Under the pieces are notes generated by a model. That model ran no database searches. It was given only the letters and a program-made list of their open reading frames with translations, and was not told the DNA's origin. From NCBI GenBank assembly GCA_024402495.1, contig JAKSTR010000004.1, positions 1 through 64,000 on the forward strand: a DNA stretch of 64,000 bases, read 5' to 3'. The position numbers and the translations under genes were made by a program. Position 1 is the first letter of the stretch. Each line of letters starts with the position of its first letter. The DNA is from Treponemataceae bacterium (GTDB lineage: Bacteria; Spirochaetota; Spirochaetia; Treponematales; Treponemataceae). Shown piece after piece: positions 50,424 to 59,457 of this stretch.

Positions 50424-52491
50424 CAAAAACTTCTCCAAAATAGAAATCGCCGATAGAAACAACCAGCAGGCGTTTACCTTCTATGACGTTGTCTAATACT
50501 GAAACACCTGGAACAGTGGAATGGTTAAAGAAATTCAGCACTTGTTTTGCAACATCGTAATTTTGCTTTTCACCAATCCAGAATAAGTTTTCGTAAAAAT
50601 CATCCTGAAAAATCAGCTGGTTGCCAAAAGCATTTTGAATCAGTTTAGGTTTTCCGCCGTCGGTAATAACGGTAACAATTTCTTTGGAAACCGGATGAAC
50701 GAACTGGTCAATCTGCGATTCGTCGGTAATAACAGAACGAATATTCCATTCGCCGTCGGCTTCTTCGTCCGTATCCCATGAAACAAGCCGTGCGCCGCCG
50801 CTTAAAAATTCTGCAACATATTCCGTTCTGCCGTCTTTGTTCAAATCTCCAACAGCACGTGTCATGAACGTGCCGTGGGTAACAGCCAAATTACCGAATA
50901 ATTTTTCGTTTAAAAGCCGGTCTTCGTCGGCGGTCATATACATGCGCACCAAAGCCGGATTAAAATCGTAAATCTCGGTCATTTCAAAAAAATCGTCGCC
51001 GTCAGAATCGATATTGCGGTAAAGCAAACTGCCGTGGTCAAAGGCGGCAAATGCATAAGGTTTTTCGCCCTGATAATAAACTGCCGACTGCGGCTGACCG
51101 CGAAGCATTGTAAAGCGTATCAAGCCACCTTCCCTTTCGGTAGACGGAACGGTAATTTTGCTTGCATAGCGCATTAAAACCGGTGTGGCAAGAACTTCAA
51201 TATTGCGCTTAACCTGCGGAATAAAGAATTTGGCATTGAGTTTTTTAAACTTTGCCTGAACAATGTCCACCGGCGTCCAGTACAAAGATTCGGCGGTAAT
51301 AATAAATTCGGTTTCGTTCTGCTTGTCTTCAAAGCGGCTAACCGAAGGATAAACGCCGTAATCCACCAAAATATCGCCAGAAGCGAAAGACAGAGAAACG
51401 GGAACGCCAAAATCGCAGTTTGCCTGCCAGGTTGCAACGCCGTCCTGATTGTGGTCATAGCGAATTGTTTCAGCCCTGCCGCGCTTGTACTGGCACGAAA
51501 GGTCAACGATTCCGTCGCTGTTTGTATCAAAAATCAGCACGCCGGCAAAAGCGGTTAACCATTCATTTGTCTGGCGGATAACATCGCGGTCGCTTAAAAG
51601 GTCTGCAAAAGCCTGCAAACATTCAAAACGCAAACCGGTTGCGGCAAAGCGCACCATTTGCTGCAAAGCTTCAATTTCGCTAATCAGGCCGCGTTCAAGT
51701 GAAAAAACTGTAGCAAGCTCGCTGCGATTATTGTAAGCATTGAAAGCGCGCAAAAGTCTTTCGGCTTCGTCGTTGGAACGGCTGTACGCAGCGCCATAAA
51801 CCAGAATTTCAGGATATTCATTTGTCCACATGGTATGGGTACGCAGCAGCGAAGCCGCATAATCCGCAATTTCGTGGTTGCTTCGTCTGCCAAGTTCATT
51901 TTTAAAGAAGATAAGAGGAAAACGTCCGTCGTTCGGGTACAAAGTGCGGGCATTTTTTACAAGCTCAAATGCCGCATTGGCGTGCCCGATATTGTAATAA
52001 ACTTTTGCACGTATATAATCAGCATCGCTGCTTTGCAAATATGGTTCAACGTCCAGAACGCTCAGAGCCGGAAGCCAGCTGCAAGTATCGCAAAGCAAAT
52101 CGGCATACAGAATGCGTGCCGAATCACGGCTGCACTGAACCCAGCTGCCAATGCTTAATGCACGGTTCAACAATTCAAGACTCTGGGCTTTCGGCTTGTT
52201 CAAAACTTCAGCCGCCAGCGCCTTCAAATACCACAAATCCGGAATTTCAGGGTCGTATTTTATGCCCAAATCTGCCTGTTCATAGGCTTTGTCCCACCAT
52301 GCATCTTCAATTGCCTGTGCGCTTTTTTCAAGGCAAATTAAAGCCGTGCGCCTGTTTGCTTCCTGTGCCGAAGCGATTATTGGTTCTTTTTCTTCAATTT
52401 GGGCAACCTGGGCAAAAATATTTGCAGAAAATAAACTAAAAATCAAAATTACTAAAAAGTTTTTAATAGAATTGTTGTATTTTATTTGCAT
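50416..52491 (-). CDS. Exported TPR-like protein with Asp-rich calcium-type loops
   Basis: 691 residues; not a family I can name. Signal peptide (NFLVILIFSLFSANIFAQ). Residues 40-330 look like helical TPR-type repeats (AWWDKAYEQADLGIKYDP, NIGHANAAFELVKNARTLYP). The rest is beta-rich with Asp loops resembling EF-hand or FG-GAP metal sites: DTNSDGIVDL, DHNQDGVATW, DSDGDDFFE and DLNKDGRTEY. ATG 52491 follows GGAGGG. Translationally coupled to the HtrA-like gene, so a shared envelope role is likely. Confidence 0.8.
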   Translation of the reverse strand: MQIKYNNSIKNFLVILIFSLFSANIFAQVAQIEEKEPIIASAQEANRRTALICLEKSAQAIEDAWWDKAYEQADLGIKYDPEIPDLWYLKALAAEVLNKPKAQSLELLNRALSIGSWVQCSRDSARILYADLLCDTCSWLPALSVLDVEPYLQSSDADYIRAKVYYNIGHANAAFELVKNARTLYPNDGRFPLIFFKNELGRRSNHEIADYAASLLRTHTMWTNEYPEILVYGAAYSRSNDEAERLLRAFNAYNNRSELATVFSLERGLISEIEALQQMVRFAATGLRFECLQAFADLLSDRDVIRQTNEWLTAFAGVLIFDTNSDGIVDLSCQYKRGRAETIRYDHNQDGVATWQANCDFGVPVSLSFASGDILVDYGVYPSVSRFEDKQNETEFIITAESLYWTPVDIVQAKFKKLNAKFFIPQVKRNIEVLATPVLMRYASKITVPSTEREGGLIRFTMLRGQPQSAVYYQGEKPYAFAAFDHGSLLYRNIDSDGDDFFEMTEIYDFNPALVRMYMTADEDRLLNEKLFGNLAVTHGTFMTRAVGDLNKDGRTEYVAEFLSGGARLVSWDTDEEADGEWNIRSVITDESQIDQFVHPVSKEIVTVITDGGKPKLIQNAFGNQLIFQDDFYENLFWIGEKQNYDVAKQVLNFFNHSTVPGVSVLDNVIEGKRLLVVSIGDFYFGEVFDE

Positions 52492-52557
52492 TTTGCCCTC
52501 CAAAAGTGCAATTTTTGTAAAATTTCTTCTATATTGTTTGCATAAACTGCTGAAAAA

Positions 52558-54603
52558 TTAAAACAAACTTTGTTCTTCATTTGCAGAATCGTCTGCGCCG
52601 TTTGCAGAATTTTCTGCTGGTTTTGTTTCTGTATTTTCTGCCTGCATATTTTCTTCAGTTTTTGCCTTGGTCTGGCGCGGCTTGCGTTTAGTTTTCGGCT
52701 TGGATTTACCTTCTTCGCTGTCAAAAACTATAAAATCGGCAAGCTTTAATTCTTTATCGCCGCTTATTTTAGCTTCGCCAATATGCAAAAGTTCCCTGAT
52801 ATCGGCATCGTCCAAAGTTTCGCGTTCAATTAACGCCGCCGAAAGCGCATCCAGCTGGTCGCGGTGGGTTGTTAAAATATCAACCGCTTTCTGCCGTGCC
52901 TGATCAAGCAAATTTTTAACGGCATGGTCAATTTTGTGCGCCGTATCTTCGGAATAATCTTTATGCCGGGCAATTTCTTTTCCCATAAAAATCGGCTCGT
53001 CTTCCTGCCCGTAGGAAACGGCGCCGATTTCATCAGCCATGCCCCATTCGCAAACCATGCGGTGTGCCAGATTGGTTGCCTGCTGAATGTCGTTTTGAGT
53101 GCCGGTGGTCGTGTCGCCGTAAACAACATATTCCGCGGCATAACCGCCAAACATAATCACCAGTTCATCTAAAAGCATGCTTTTTGTATGCGAATGCCGG
53201 TCTTCTTCCGGCAGCCCGATAGTTAAGCCCAAAGCCCTGCCGCGGGGAATAATTGTCACTTTATGAAGCGGCGACACGTTTTTAAGATAATAATACGGAA
53301 GCGCATGACCGGCTTCGTGACAGGCGGTCATTTCGCGTTCTTTTTCCGGCAGAACCATAGTTTTGCGCGCAATGCCCATTAAAATCTTGTCGCGGGCTTC
53401 TTCAAATTCTTCGTTTTCAACAAATTTCTTAGATTTTCTGGCAGCAAAAAGCGCAGCTTCGTTTACCAGATTTGCCAAATCAGCACCGCTCATTCCCGGT
53501 GTGGCACGTGCAAATTTGTTAAAATCCACGTCTTTGGCAACCGGAATTTTTCTGCCATGAATATTCAAAATTGCTTCGCGCTCTTTAATGTCCGGCAGCG
53601 AAACCACCACCTGACGGTCAAAGCGGCCGGGGCGAAGCAAAGCCGGATCCAAAACGTCCGGGCGGTTGGTAGCGGCAAGAACAATTACGCCTTCCTTGGA
53701 ATCAAAACCGTCCATTTCTACCAGCATCTGGTTCAAGGTCTGTTCGCGTTCGTCGTGACCGCCGCCAAAACCAGCACCGCGCGCCCGCCCTACTGCATCA
53801 AGCTCGTCAATAAAAATAATACATGGCGCGCTGCGTCTGCCGTCTGCAAAAAGGTCGCGCACGCGGCTTGCACCAACACCGACAAACATTTCAACAAAGT
53901 CGCTGCCGGAAATATGCAGAAAGTTTACGCCGGCTTCGCCAGCAACGGCGCGGGCAAGCAAGGTTTTACCAGTACCCGGGCTGCCCACCAGCAGAACGCC
54001 TTTAGGAATTTTCGCGCCCAAATCCAGATATTTCATCGGATTTTTCAAAAAATCAACAATTTCTGCAAGTTCGTATTTTGCTTCTTCCTGCCCGGCAACA
54101 TCTTTGAACAGTATTTTTTTACTGCCGTCGTAACGCCGGGCGCGGCTTTTACCAAACTGCATGCTGCGCGCATTCTGGGTAGAACTTTGCCTAAAAATCA
54201 TGAAAATAAGAAAAATCATAAAAATCAGCGGCAAAAATTCCATTAAATACGAAAACAAACCAACTTTCGGTTTTGCACCTTTTATTGCCACATTGTGAAC
54301 TTTTAAAAGCGGCATCAATTCGGTGTCGTTATACGGAATAATTGTAGAAAAAGTTTCAAAACGGCCGGTATTTTTTGCAAAAGAACCCGTAATCTGTTCT
54401 TCGCCAACAATTACAACCGTTTCAATCTGGTTTTTCTTAACCGCTTCTAAAAATTCGGTGTAAGAAATTTCTGTAATTACGGATTTTTTGGCAGAACCAA
54501 ATATAAAATAGCCCACGCAGGCAAAAATAAGCAAAATACAGATTACAGAACCGATTTTGCTTTTCGTGCTCATATTATTTTTATCGTAATTATTTTCGCT
54601 CAT
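52558..54603 (-). CDS. ftsH: ATP-dependent zinc metalloprotease FtsH
   Basis: 681 residues. Two N-terminal membrane helices frame a small external domain. AAA module with GSPGTGKT near 211, [11 protein letters not shown] and RPGRFDRQ. Zinc protease with [10 protein letters not shown] near 427 and a later Asp-containing segment ([16 protein letters not shown]). Lys/Glu-rich tail of about 70 residues. Degrades membrane and regulatory proteins. GAGGA precedes ATG 54603. Confidence 0.97.
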   Translation of the reverse strand: MSENNYDKNNMSTKSKIGSVICILLIFACVGYFIFGSAKKSVITEISYTEFLEAVKKNQIETVVIVGEEQITGSFAKNTGRFETFSTIIPYNDTELMPLLKVHNVAIKGAKPKVGLFSYLMEFLPLIFMIFLIFMIFRQSSTQNARSMQFGKSRARRYDGSKKILFKDVAGQEEAKYELAEIVDFLKNPMKYLDLGAKIPKGVLLVGSPGTGKTLLARAVAGEAGVNFLHISGSDFVEMFVGVGASRVRDLFADGRRSAPCIIFIDELDAVGRARGAGFGGGHDEREQTLNQMLVEMDGFDSKEGVIVLAATNRPDVLDPALLRPGRFDRQVVVSLPDIKEREAILNIHGRKIPVAKDVDFNKFARATPGMSGADLANLVNEAALFAARKSKKFVENEEFEEARDKILMGIARKTMVLPEKEREMTACHEAGHALPYYYLKNVSPLHKVTIIPRGRALGLTIGLPEEDRHSHTKSMLLDELVIMFGGYAAEYVVYGDTTTGTQNDIQQATNLAHRMVCEWGMADEIGAVSYGQEDEPIFMGKEIARHKDYSEDTAHKIDHAVKNLLDQARQKAVDILTTHRDQLDALSAALIERETLDDADIRELLHIGEAKISGDKELKLADFIVFDSEEGKSKPKTKRKPRQTKAKTEENMQAENTETKPAENSANGADDSANEEQSLF

Positions 54604-54629
54604 AAAATCCTCATTTTTTCCTTGCTGTT

Positions 54630-56099
54630 TTACATTTCAAACTTAACAAAAACCTGCTTTTGCGCACTTTCCGGGTATTTGACCAGATAATTTTCATAGC
54701 CCAAAACTTCGCCAATCAAAGCAAAAATTTCGCCGTCTGCTTCTATTACAGGCAGTTTGTCGCGGTGGTTTTCTGCAACTTTCAAATCCGAAAGCACTTT
54801 TGAGAGCAGTTTAAATGAACCGCTGACATCTTTTATTTTATCGGCAGGTTGGCGGTTTCTAAGCACACAGGGAAAGGGAAAAGGACCAAGAAAATTGTCG
54901 TTTTTTAACAGGCTGAAGGTTTCTGAATTTTCGGCTACGCGCGCAGTTACGGTCAAACAGCCTGCTTTTGCGGAAAAATTTTCAAAAACTTCAATATAAA
55001 AACCTGTTTTTTCAAATTTTGGAATATTTCTGTTGTTTTTCAATTCAACAAAAATAAAACCGTCTTTTCGTTGAACTGATAAATCTTCCAGAATAAGCGC
55101 GCCGCCATTTTTTGCCGCATTCCGCAGCTGATCGTAAGTTATGCGGCGTTTTACTTTTACCAAAATAAGCGCGTCGTATAAAATTTCAATCCGGTAAGGC
55201 AGTTCCAGCTTTTCAAATTGAAAAAGCGGCATTTTTACGCAATTTTCCGTGCCGTTTTCTGGCTGCCAAATGCAATTCCGGCGCAAATTTTCAATTATAT
55301 TAACAAAGTCGCCGGCTTTTTCTGCACCGTGCAAAAGCGCCGTATCCCAGCCTGTAAACAGCTGGTTAAGCACCGGCACCAGCTGGTTGCGTATTTTGTT
55401 GCGGTTATAAATATTCTGGGCGTTTGTTGCATCAAACCGGAAAGGAATATTCGCGGTTTGGGCGTATAAAGTTATCTCGTCTTTTTCCAGGCTTAAAATC
55501 GGGCGGTAAAACTTGCCGCGGCGCTGTGGTATGCCGGCACTTTTAAAAACTCCTGCGCCCTGCAAAAAACGCTGAATCAGCGTTTCAAGCTGGTCTGTTT
55601 TGTTGTGACCAAGACAAAAAAGTTCTATATCGTGTTTCCGGCAAAAATCTTCAAAAAGCTGATAGCGCAAAAAACGCGCCGCTTCTTCTTCGCCCTTGTC
55701 GCGGATTTGGGCAAGCTGCGCAATTTTATTTGGTTCAATGGTCTGTTTTTCAAATATTATTTCAAAATTGTTTTGGCTGCTTTTGTTTTTTTTATTGAAA
55801 CTGGCGCAAAAATCAATTACAAAATCGCTGTCAGCGGCGCTTACGGATTCTTCGCGCACGTTATGGTTAACGGTAAGCACATAAAGCGGCAAATTACATT
55901 TTGCGCAAACATCGCACAAAATATTCAGAACCACCATAGAATCTGCTCCGCCGGACACGCCTGCGCCGACACGCTTAATTCCTTCTGTTGCAAAAAGTTG
56001 CATAAGCGCGGCTTTTATATTTTCAATTTTTGTGTTTATGGCAGAAATATTTGTTTTTTTTGCAGAACTGGAAGAAACTGTATTTTGCTGAAGGGTCAT
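54630..56099 (-). CDS. tilS: tRNA(Ile)-lysidine synthase TilS
   Basis: Modifies the anticodon C34 of tRNA-Ile2 to lysidine so that it reads AUA. 489 residues: N-terminal PP-loop GVSGGADSMVVL, HNKTDQLETLIQRFLQG, NIPFRFDATN, then middle and C-terminal domains. It lies 26 bp upstream of ftsH, a pairing seen widely in bacteria. Probable first gene of tilS-ftsH-TPR-htrA-lepA. Confidence 0.93.
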   Translation of the reverse strand: MTLQQNTVSSSSAKKTNISAINTKIENIKAALMQLFATEGIKRVGAGVSGGADSMVVLNILCDVCAKCNLPLYVLTVNHNVREESVSAADSDFVIDFCASFNKKNKSSQNNFEIIFEKQTIEPNKIAQLAQIRDKGEEEAARFLRYQLFEDFCRKHDIELFCLGHNKTDQLETLIQRFLQGAGVFKSAGIPQRRGKFYRPILSLEKDEITLYAQTANIPFRFDATNAQNIYNRNKIRNQLVPVLNQLFTGWDTALLHGAEKAGDFVNIIENLRRNCIWQPENGTENCVKMPLFQFEKLELPYRIEILYDALILVKVKRRITYDQLRNAAKNGGALILEDLSVQRKDGFIFVELKNNRNIPKFEKTGFYIEVFENFSAKAGCLTVTARVAENSETFSLLKNDNFLGPFPFPCVLRNRQPADKIKDVSGSFKLLSKVLSDLKVAENHRDKLPVIEADGEIFALIGEVLGYENYLVKYPESAQKQVFVKFEM

Positions 56100-56110
56100 A
56101 ATTGCGCCGA

Positions 56111-56149
56111 AAAAAAAAGGATATTCTGAATCTTGTCAGAATATCCTTT
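56111..56149 (-). terminator. Terminator of rplY
   Basis: A 14-bp stem (56116-56129 with 56136-56149) is followed on the minus strand by eight T residues. It lies directly before the tilS start, so tilS must start from a promoter I could not define or by read-through. Confidence 0.9.
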
Positions 56150-56173
56150 GTAAAATTGCTAAGCTAAAAAGAA

Positions 56174-56719
56174 TTATTTGTAAACTTTAGCAACAACTGC
56201 ATTTGCATCGCTCAAGATTTTTACGCCTTCAGCAAATGGCAATTCTTTTACTGTGAAAGACTGTCCACAAGCAAGGTTTGAAACATCGCCAACGATGCGA
56301 ACTGGCAGGTCTTTTGGCAAACATTCAATTGTTACTTCTTTAACACCTGTTGTCAAAACGCCACCTTCGCGTACACCAACCGGGTTTCCGGCAATCTGTA
56401 CTTTCATTGTAACTTTCAAAGGTTTGTCTTCATCAATTACGTGGAAGTCAACATGAAGGTTTTTGTCAGCCTTAATGTCGTATTCTGTGTCTTGAATGAA
56501 AGCAAGGTGTTTTTTTCCTTCTACATCAAGAGAAATCAATGTAGTAGGAGTTGCCATTTTCCAAACTTTTGTGAATTCCAATTCATCAACGTCCAACATT
56601 GTGGCTACGCCTTTTGAGTTATACATAACGGCAGGCAAACGGCCAGTTGCGCGCAATTTTTTTGCTGCAGATTTACCAGATTCGTTGCGCAATTTGGCGT
56701 TCAAGTCTAAACAATCCAT
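56174..56719 (-). CDS. rplY: Ribosomal protein bL25, CTC form
   Basis: 181 residues. Binds 5S rRNA through the N-terminal L25 domain (CLDLNAKLRNESGKSAAKKLR, RLPAVMYN) and has the extra TL5/CTC C-terminal domain (VGVREGGVLTTGVKEVTIECLP, written here in part). ATG 56719 is supported by AAAGGAG. An upstream in-frame start at 56746 is not. It lies downstream of tRNA-Gln on the same strand. Confidence 0.94.
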   Translation of the reverse strand: MDCLDLNAKLRNESGKSAAKKLRATGRLPAVMYNSKGVATMLDVDELEFTKVWKMATPTTLISLDVEGKKHLAFIQDTEYDIKADKNLHVDFHVIDEDKPLKVTMKVQIAGNPVGVREGGVLTTGVKEVTIECLPKDLPVRIVGDVSNLACGQSFTVKELPFAEGVKILSDANAVVAKVYK

Positions 56720-56793
56720 TTCAGGAACTCCTTTTATTGAGAGCATTTCAGCACTATATTTTTTTGTACAGGAACAAATTATTCCCTATTTAC

Positions 56794-56866
56794 CTGGGAC
56801 GGCAGGATTCGAACCTGCGGAATGACGGCACCAAAAGCCGTTGTCTTACCACTTGACGACGTCCCA
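56794..56866 (-). tRNA. tRNA-Gln (anticodon TTG)
   Basis: 73 nt on the minus strand. The acceptor TGGGACG pairs with CGTCCCA, discriminator G. The anticodon loop CTTTTGG gives TTG, and the T arm contains GGTTCGAATCC. CCA is not encoded. Confidence 0.96.
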
Positions 56867-56899
56867 ATACCCTTGTTAAACAACAATAGATATTAAAGT

Positions 56900-56918
56900 C
56901 TTTAGATATAATCTAAAG
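56900..56918 (-). terminator. Hairpin between spoVG and tRNA-Gln
   Basis: CTTTAGAT-N3-ATCTAAAG forms a perfect 8-bp stem. The following minus-strand sequence (ACTTTAAT) is only weakly T-rich, so termination is possible but uncertain. Confidence 0.4.
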
Positions 56919-56939
56919 AAAAATTCTAATTTATGCAAG

Positions 56940-57227
56940 CTATTCTTCGTCGTATTCGACAGTTTCTTCAAAATTACCGGCTTCATATTCGGCAAGTATT
57001 TTTGATTCAAGCTCGTTTCTAAAATCCGGGCTGATTGGATGCGCTACATCTTTATAATCGCCGGTGCGCGTTTTGCGGCTTGGCATTGCAATAAATAAGC
57101 CCGTTTTACCTTCAATTACCTTGATATTGTGTACCACAAAGCAGTTATCAAAAGTAACCGTAACATAAGCCCGCAGTTTACCTTCGTCAGAAGAAACTTT
57201 TCTTATCCGAATTTCCGTGATTTGCAT
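56940..57227 (-). CDS. spoVG: SpoVG-family nucleic-acid-binding regulator
   Basis: 95 residues. Conserved start [11 protein letters not shown] and core [17 protein letters not shown]. In spirochaetes such as Borrelia, SpoVG binds DNA and RNA and affects gene expression. The acidic tail (ETVEYDEE) is typical. It is preceded by GGAG and lies 32 bp after ispE on the same strand. Confidence 0.95.
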   Translation of the reverse strand: MQITEIRIRKVSSDEGKLRAYVTVTFDNCFVVHNIKVIEGKTGLFIAMPSRKTRTGDYKDVAHPISPDFRNELESKILAEYEAGNFEETVEYDEE

Positions 57228-57259
57228 TTGTCCACTCTCCTCAAACGCAATTACGTCGA

Positions 57260-58117
57260 TTAAAAAGCACTACACAAATAGCAGCGCTTCCAACGTGCAG
57301 AAAGGTTGTTATAAGCTTGCTGAGCCTTTTCTTCAGACTCAAACACCCCAAATACTGTAGAACCGGAACCGGTCATTTCCGCAAAATCTGCGCCGCAACT
57401 ACGAACATCTTTTAAAGCCTGTTCAATCTGGGCATATTCTGCAAAAATCGGTTTGGTAAAGCTGTTAAAAAAGCGCCAGCCTTTTACAGACTGCCTGTAT
57501 TCTTTTTCAAGTTCGCTAAACTTTAACCAGCAGGCATCATCTTCATGATTCTGCTGCCACTGGTCAACCAAAGCATAAGCTTCTTTCGTAGAACAATGTA
57601 CTTCAGGGCAAACAACAACAAAGCAAATATCACTTCGGCTTGTTATAGGTTTTATAATTTCACCGCGGCCGCTAACCAGGGCACAACTATTACCTAAAAA
57701 AAACGGAACATCGCTGCCGATTTTTTCTGCCATCAAAAACAATTCTTCATCGCTCAATCTGGCATCAAATAAAGCATTCAGTCCCTGCAGCATGGTTGCC
57801 GCATCAGAAGAACCGCCGCCCATACCGGCACCGCTTGGAATGATTTTATTCAGCTGAACTTTTACGCCTTTACCGGTTTTTACGCGTTCTTCAAAAAGCG
57901 CAAAGGCTTTTGTTACGGTGTTTTCTTCCGGCAAAACCATTCCGTCAACTGAAAGTTCGCAGCAGCCGTTTTCCGTAACGGAAATTGCAAGCTGGTCGCA
58001 CAAGTTAATCTTCTGAAAAATGCTTTCAATATTATGAAAACCGTCTGCGCGCTTTGGCAAAACCTTTAAGGTTAAATTGAGCTTTGCAGGTGATTTTAAA
58101 CTAATATTGCGAGGCAT
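57260..58117 (-). CDS. ispE: 4-diphosphocytidyl-2-C-methyl-D-erythritol kinase IspE
   Basis: 285 residues. GHMP kinase of the MEP isoprenoid pathway: N-terminal [15 protein letters not shown] loop [17 protein letters not shown] and C-terminal [17 protein letters not shown] 58117 is the only workable start, because the promoter -10 box lies nine bases upstream and overlaps the longer frame. There is no Shine-Dalgarno sequence. Confidence 0.95.
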   Translation of the reverse strand: MPRNISLKSPAKLNLTLKVLPKRADGFHNIESIFQKINLCDQLAISVTENGCCELSVDGMVLPEENTVTKAFALFEERVKTGKGVKVQLNKIIPSGAGMGGGSSDAATMLQGLNALFDARLSDEELFLMAEKIGSDVPFFLGNSCALVSGRGEIIKPITSRSDICFVVVCPEVHCSTKEAYALVDQWQQNHEDDACWLKFSELEKEYRQSVKGWRFFNSFTKPIFAEYAQIEQALKDVRSCGADFAEMTGSGSTVFGVFESEEKAQQAYNNLSARWKRCYLCSAF

Positions 58118-58126
58118 ATTTCTAGT

Positions 58127-58154
58127 ATTATACAAATTTATGGCTTTTTGTCAA
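58127..58154 (-). promoter_or_regulatory. Consensus promoter of ispE-spoVG
   Basis: On the minus strand TTGACA (58154-58149) and TATAAT (58132-58127) are 16 bp apart, both perfect consensus boxes. The ispE start follows the -10 by nine bases, leaving a leader of only about 2-3 nt. Confidence 0.8.
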
Positions 58155-58309
58155 ATGCTTTGGTTGGTTAACTTATTGCTTCGTTTTGTAAGTTTTAATG
58201 GCGCTTTTAGCCAAGCTGTTGCAAAACTTTCTAAACCGTTGAATATTTTGCAAACTTTAACAATTTACGCAAAAAGTGCAAAAATGTGCAATTTTTCACT
58301 TTTTTCTAG

Positions 58310-58339
58310 TTGACAGGTACGCAACAGATAAACTAATGT
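58310..58339 (+). promoter_or_regulatory. Likely promoter of the acidic protein gene
   Basis: A perfect TTGACA (58310-58315) with a weaker TAATGT (58334-58339) at 18-bp spacing. Confidence 0.4.
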
Positions 58340-58373
58340 TTTTATATAAAGACTTACCAAAGGAAGTGTTTTG

Positions 58374-58631
58374 ATGCTGGGTGAAAGCGAATTGTTGGAA
58401 GAGACGACTGAGGCAGATTTGTTATTTATTGATTCGTATGACGATGATTACGATGAAGATGACGGCGATTTTGATGATGACGAGTCTTTTGACGACTTTG
58501 AAGATGATGATTTTGCTGACGATTATGACGAAGATTACGACGAAGATGACCTTGACGGCTTTGAAGAAGAAGACGAGTTCTATGACGACGAAGAAGACGA
58601 TTTTGGTTACGACGACGATTTCGATGAATAA
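58374..58631 (+). CDS. Hyperacidic small protein of unknown function
   Basis: 85 residues, of which well over half are Asp or Glu. It is almost without basic residues, and after the first 20 residues it is built of D/E runs with interspersed Phe and Tyr (SYDDDYDEDD, DDFADDYDEDYD). Probably intrinsically disordered. It could mimic nucleic acid, chaperone basic proteins or bind cations; none of these is shown. AGGAAG before ATG 58374, a promoter-like TTGACA and a following terminator support a real gene. Low complexity makes homology recognition unreliable. Confidence 0.75.
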   Translation: MLGESELLEETTEADLLFIDSYDDDYDEDDGDFDDDESFDDFEDDDFADDYDEDYDEDDLDGFEEEDEFYDDEEDDFGYDDDFDE

Positions 58632-58672
58632 TCGGGTCTTTATTTAAGCAAAAAGTTTAGAAAATTGTTTAT

Positions 58673-58702
58673 AAAAGCAGTGTTTTTTGCACTGCTTTTT
58701 TA
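58673..58702 (+). terminator. Terminator of the acidic protein gene
   Basis: AAAAGCAGTG (58673-58682) pairs with CACTGCTTTT (58690-58699), with a following T run. Confidence 0.85.
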
Positions 58703-58923
58703 TTTTTATGCGCGCCACACAAATGCGGCGGCTTTTTATGGCAGCGGTGCAGTCTGCATATTCGTGCAGTCGCGCAAGCCTTTTTTTGTTCCTTTTAATT
58801 GAAAAATGACAGCCCCGCAATCTGAAAAAAAACTTTTTGCGGCAAATATTTCAAACGCTTTGTTTTTTCAGTTTTGGCGCAGATATTTTAAAAACCTTCT
58901 ATTTTTCTGCAAATTTTATGCAT
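58703..58923. other. Intergenic region without a recognisable feature
   Basis: No open frame with a ribosome-binding site and no clear palindrome is seen between the two terminators. Confidence 0.5.
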
Positions 58924-58967
58924 AAAAAAAGCCCGGAACTGAAATATTTTTTCAATTCCGGGCTTTT
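58924..58967. terminator. Terminator downstream of rsfS
   Basis: AAAAGCCCGGAA (58927-58938) pairs with TTCCGGGCTTTT (58956-58967). On the minus strand a T run follows, ending the nadD-yqeK-LCP-rsfS transcript. Confidence 0.85.
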
Positions 58968-59013
58968 ATGAAAACATTCAAAAGCGTTTACAAGCTTTAT
59001 AAAACAGCAGCTT

Positions 59014-59385
59014 TTAGTTTTCGGCACTTTCTGCGCCAGTACCTTTCAAAACTTCACCTTTGTGCCACAATTTTTCCAAATCATAAAAATCTCTGGCTTC
59101 TTTAGACATCAAATGAACGACAACCGGACCCAAATCAATCAAGTTCCAGTCATCGCCGTCCGGTGTCTTGCGGTTAGGCACATGAATTTCCAAAATATCA
59201 TCGTTTTTAACGTAGTCTTTTACGTGCTTATAAAGACCTTTCCAATGCGGCGCACTGGTAATTGTTACAAGTACAAAATAATCAGTCCAGCTGTTCAATT
59301 TAGAAACATCAATAACCGTAACATTTTCGCCTTTATAATCTTCCATAATCTGCGCAATTTCTAAAGCTTTTTCTTTAATTTCCAT
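59014..59385 (-). CDS. rsfS: Ribosomal silencing factor RsfS
   Basis: 123 residues. Binds uL14 on the 50S subunit and blocks subunit joining when nutrients are short. Motifs: KGENVTVIDVSKLNSWTDYFV, WNLIDLGPVVVHLMSKEARDFY (given here in parts), LEKLW. ATG 59385 follows AGGGAGAA. An in-frame upstream start at 59427 lacks support. Last gene of the operon. Confidence 0.95.
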   Translation of the reverse strand: MEIKEKALEIAQIMEDYKGENVTVIDVSKLNSWTDYFVLVTITSAPHWKGLYKHVKDYVKNDDILEIHVPNRKTPDGDDWNLIDLGPVVVHLMSKEARDFYDLEKLWHKGEVLKGTGAESAEN

Positions 59386-59457
59386 ATTTTTCTCCCTAAA
59401 AAAATTATTATATTGAAAAATTCCCAAAATCCTCTGTTTTCTGAGAAACCCAAACCG

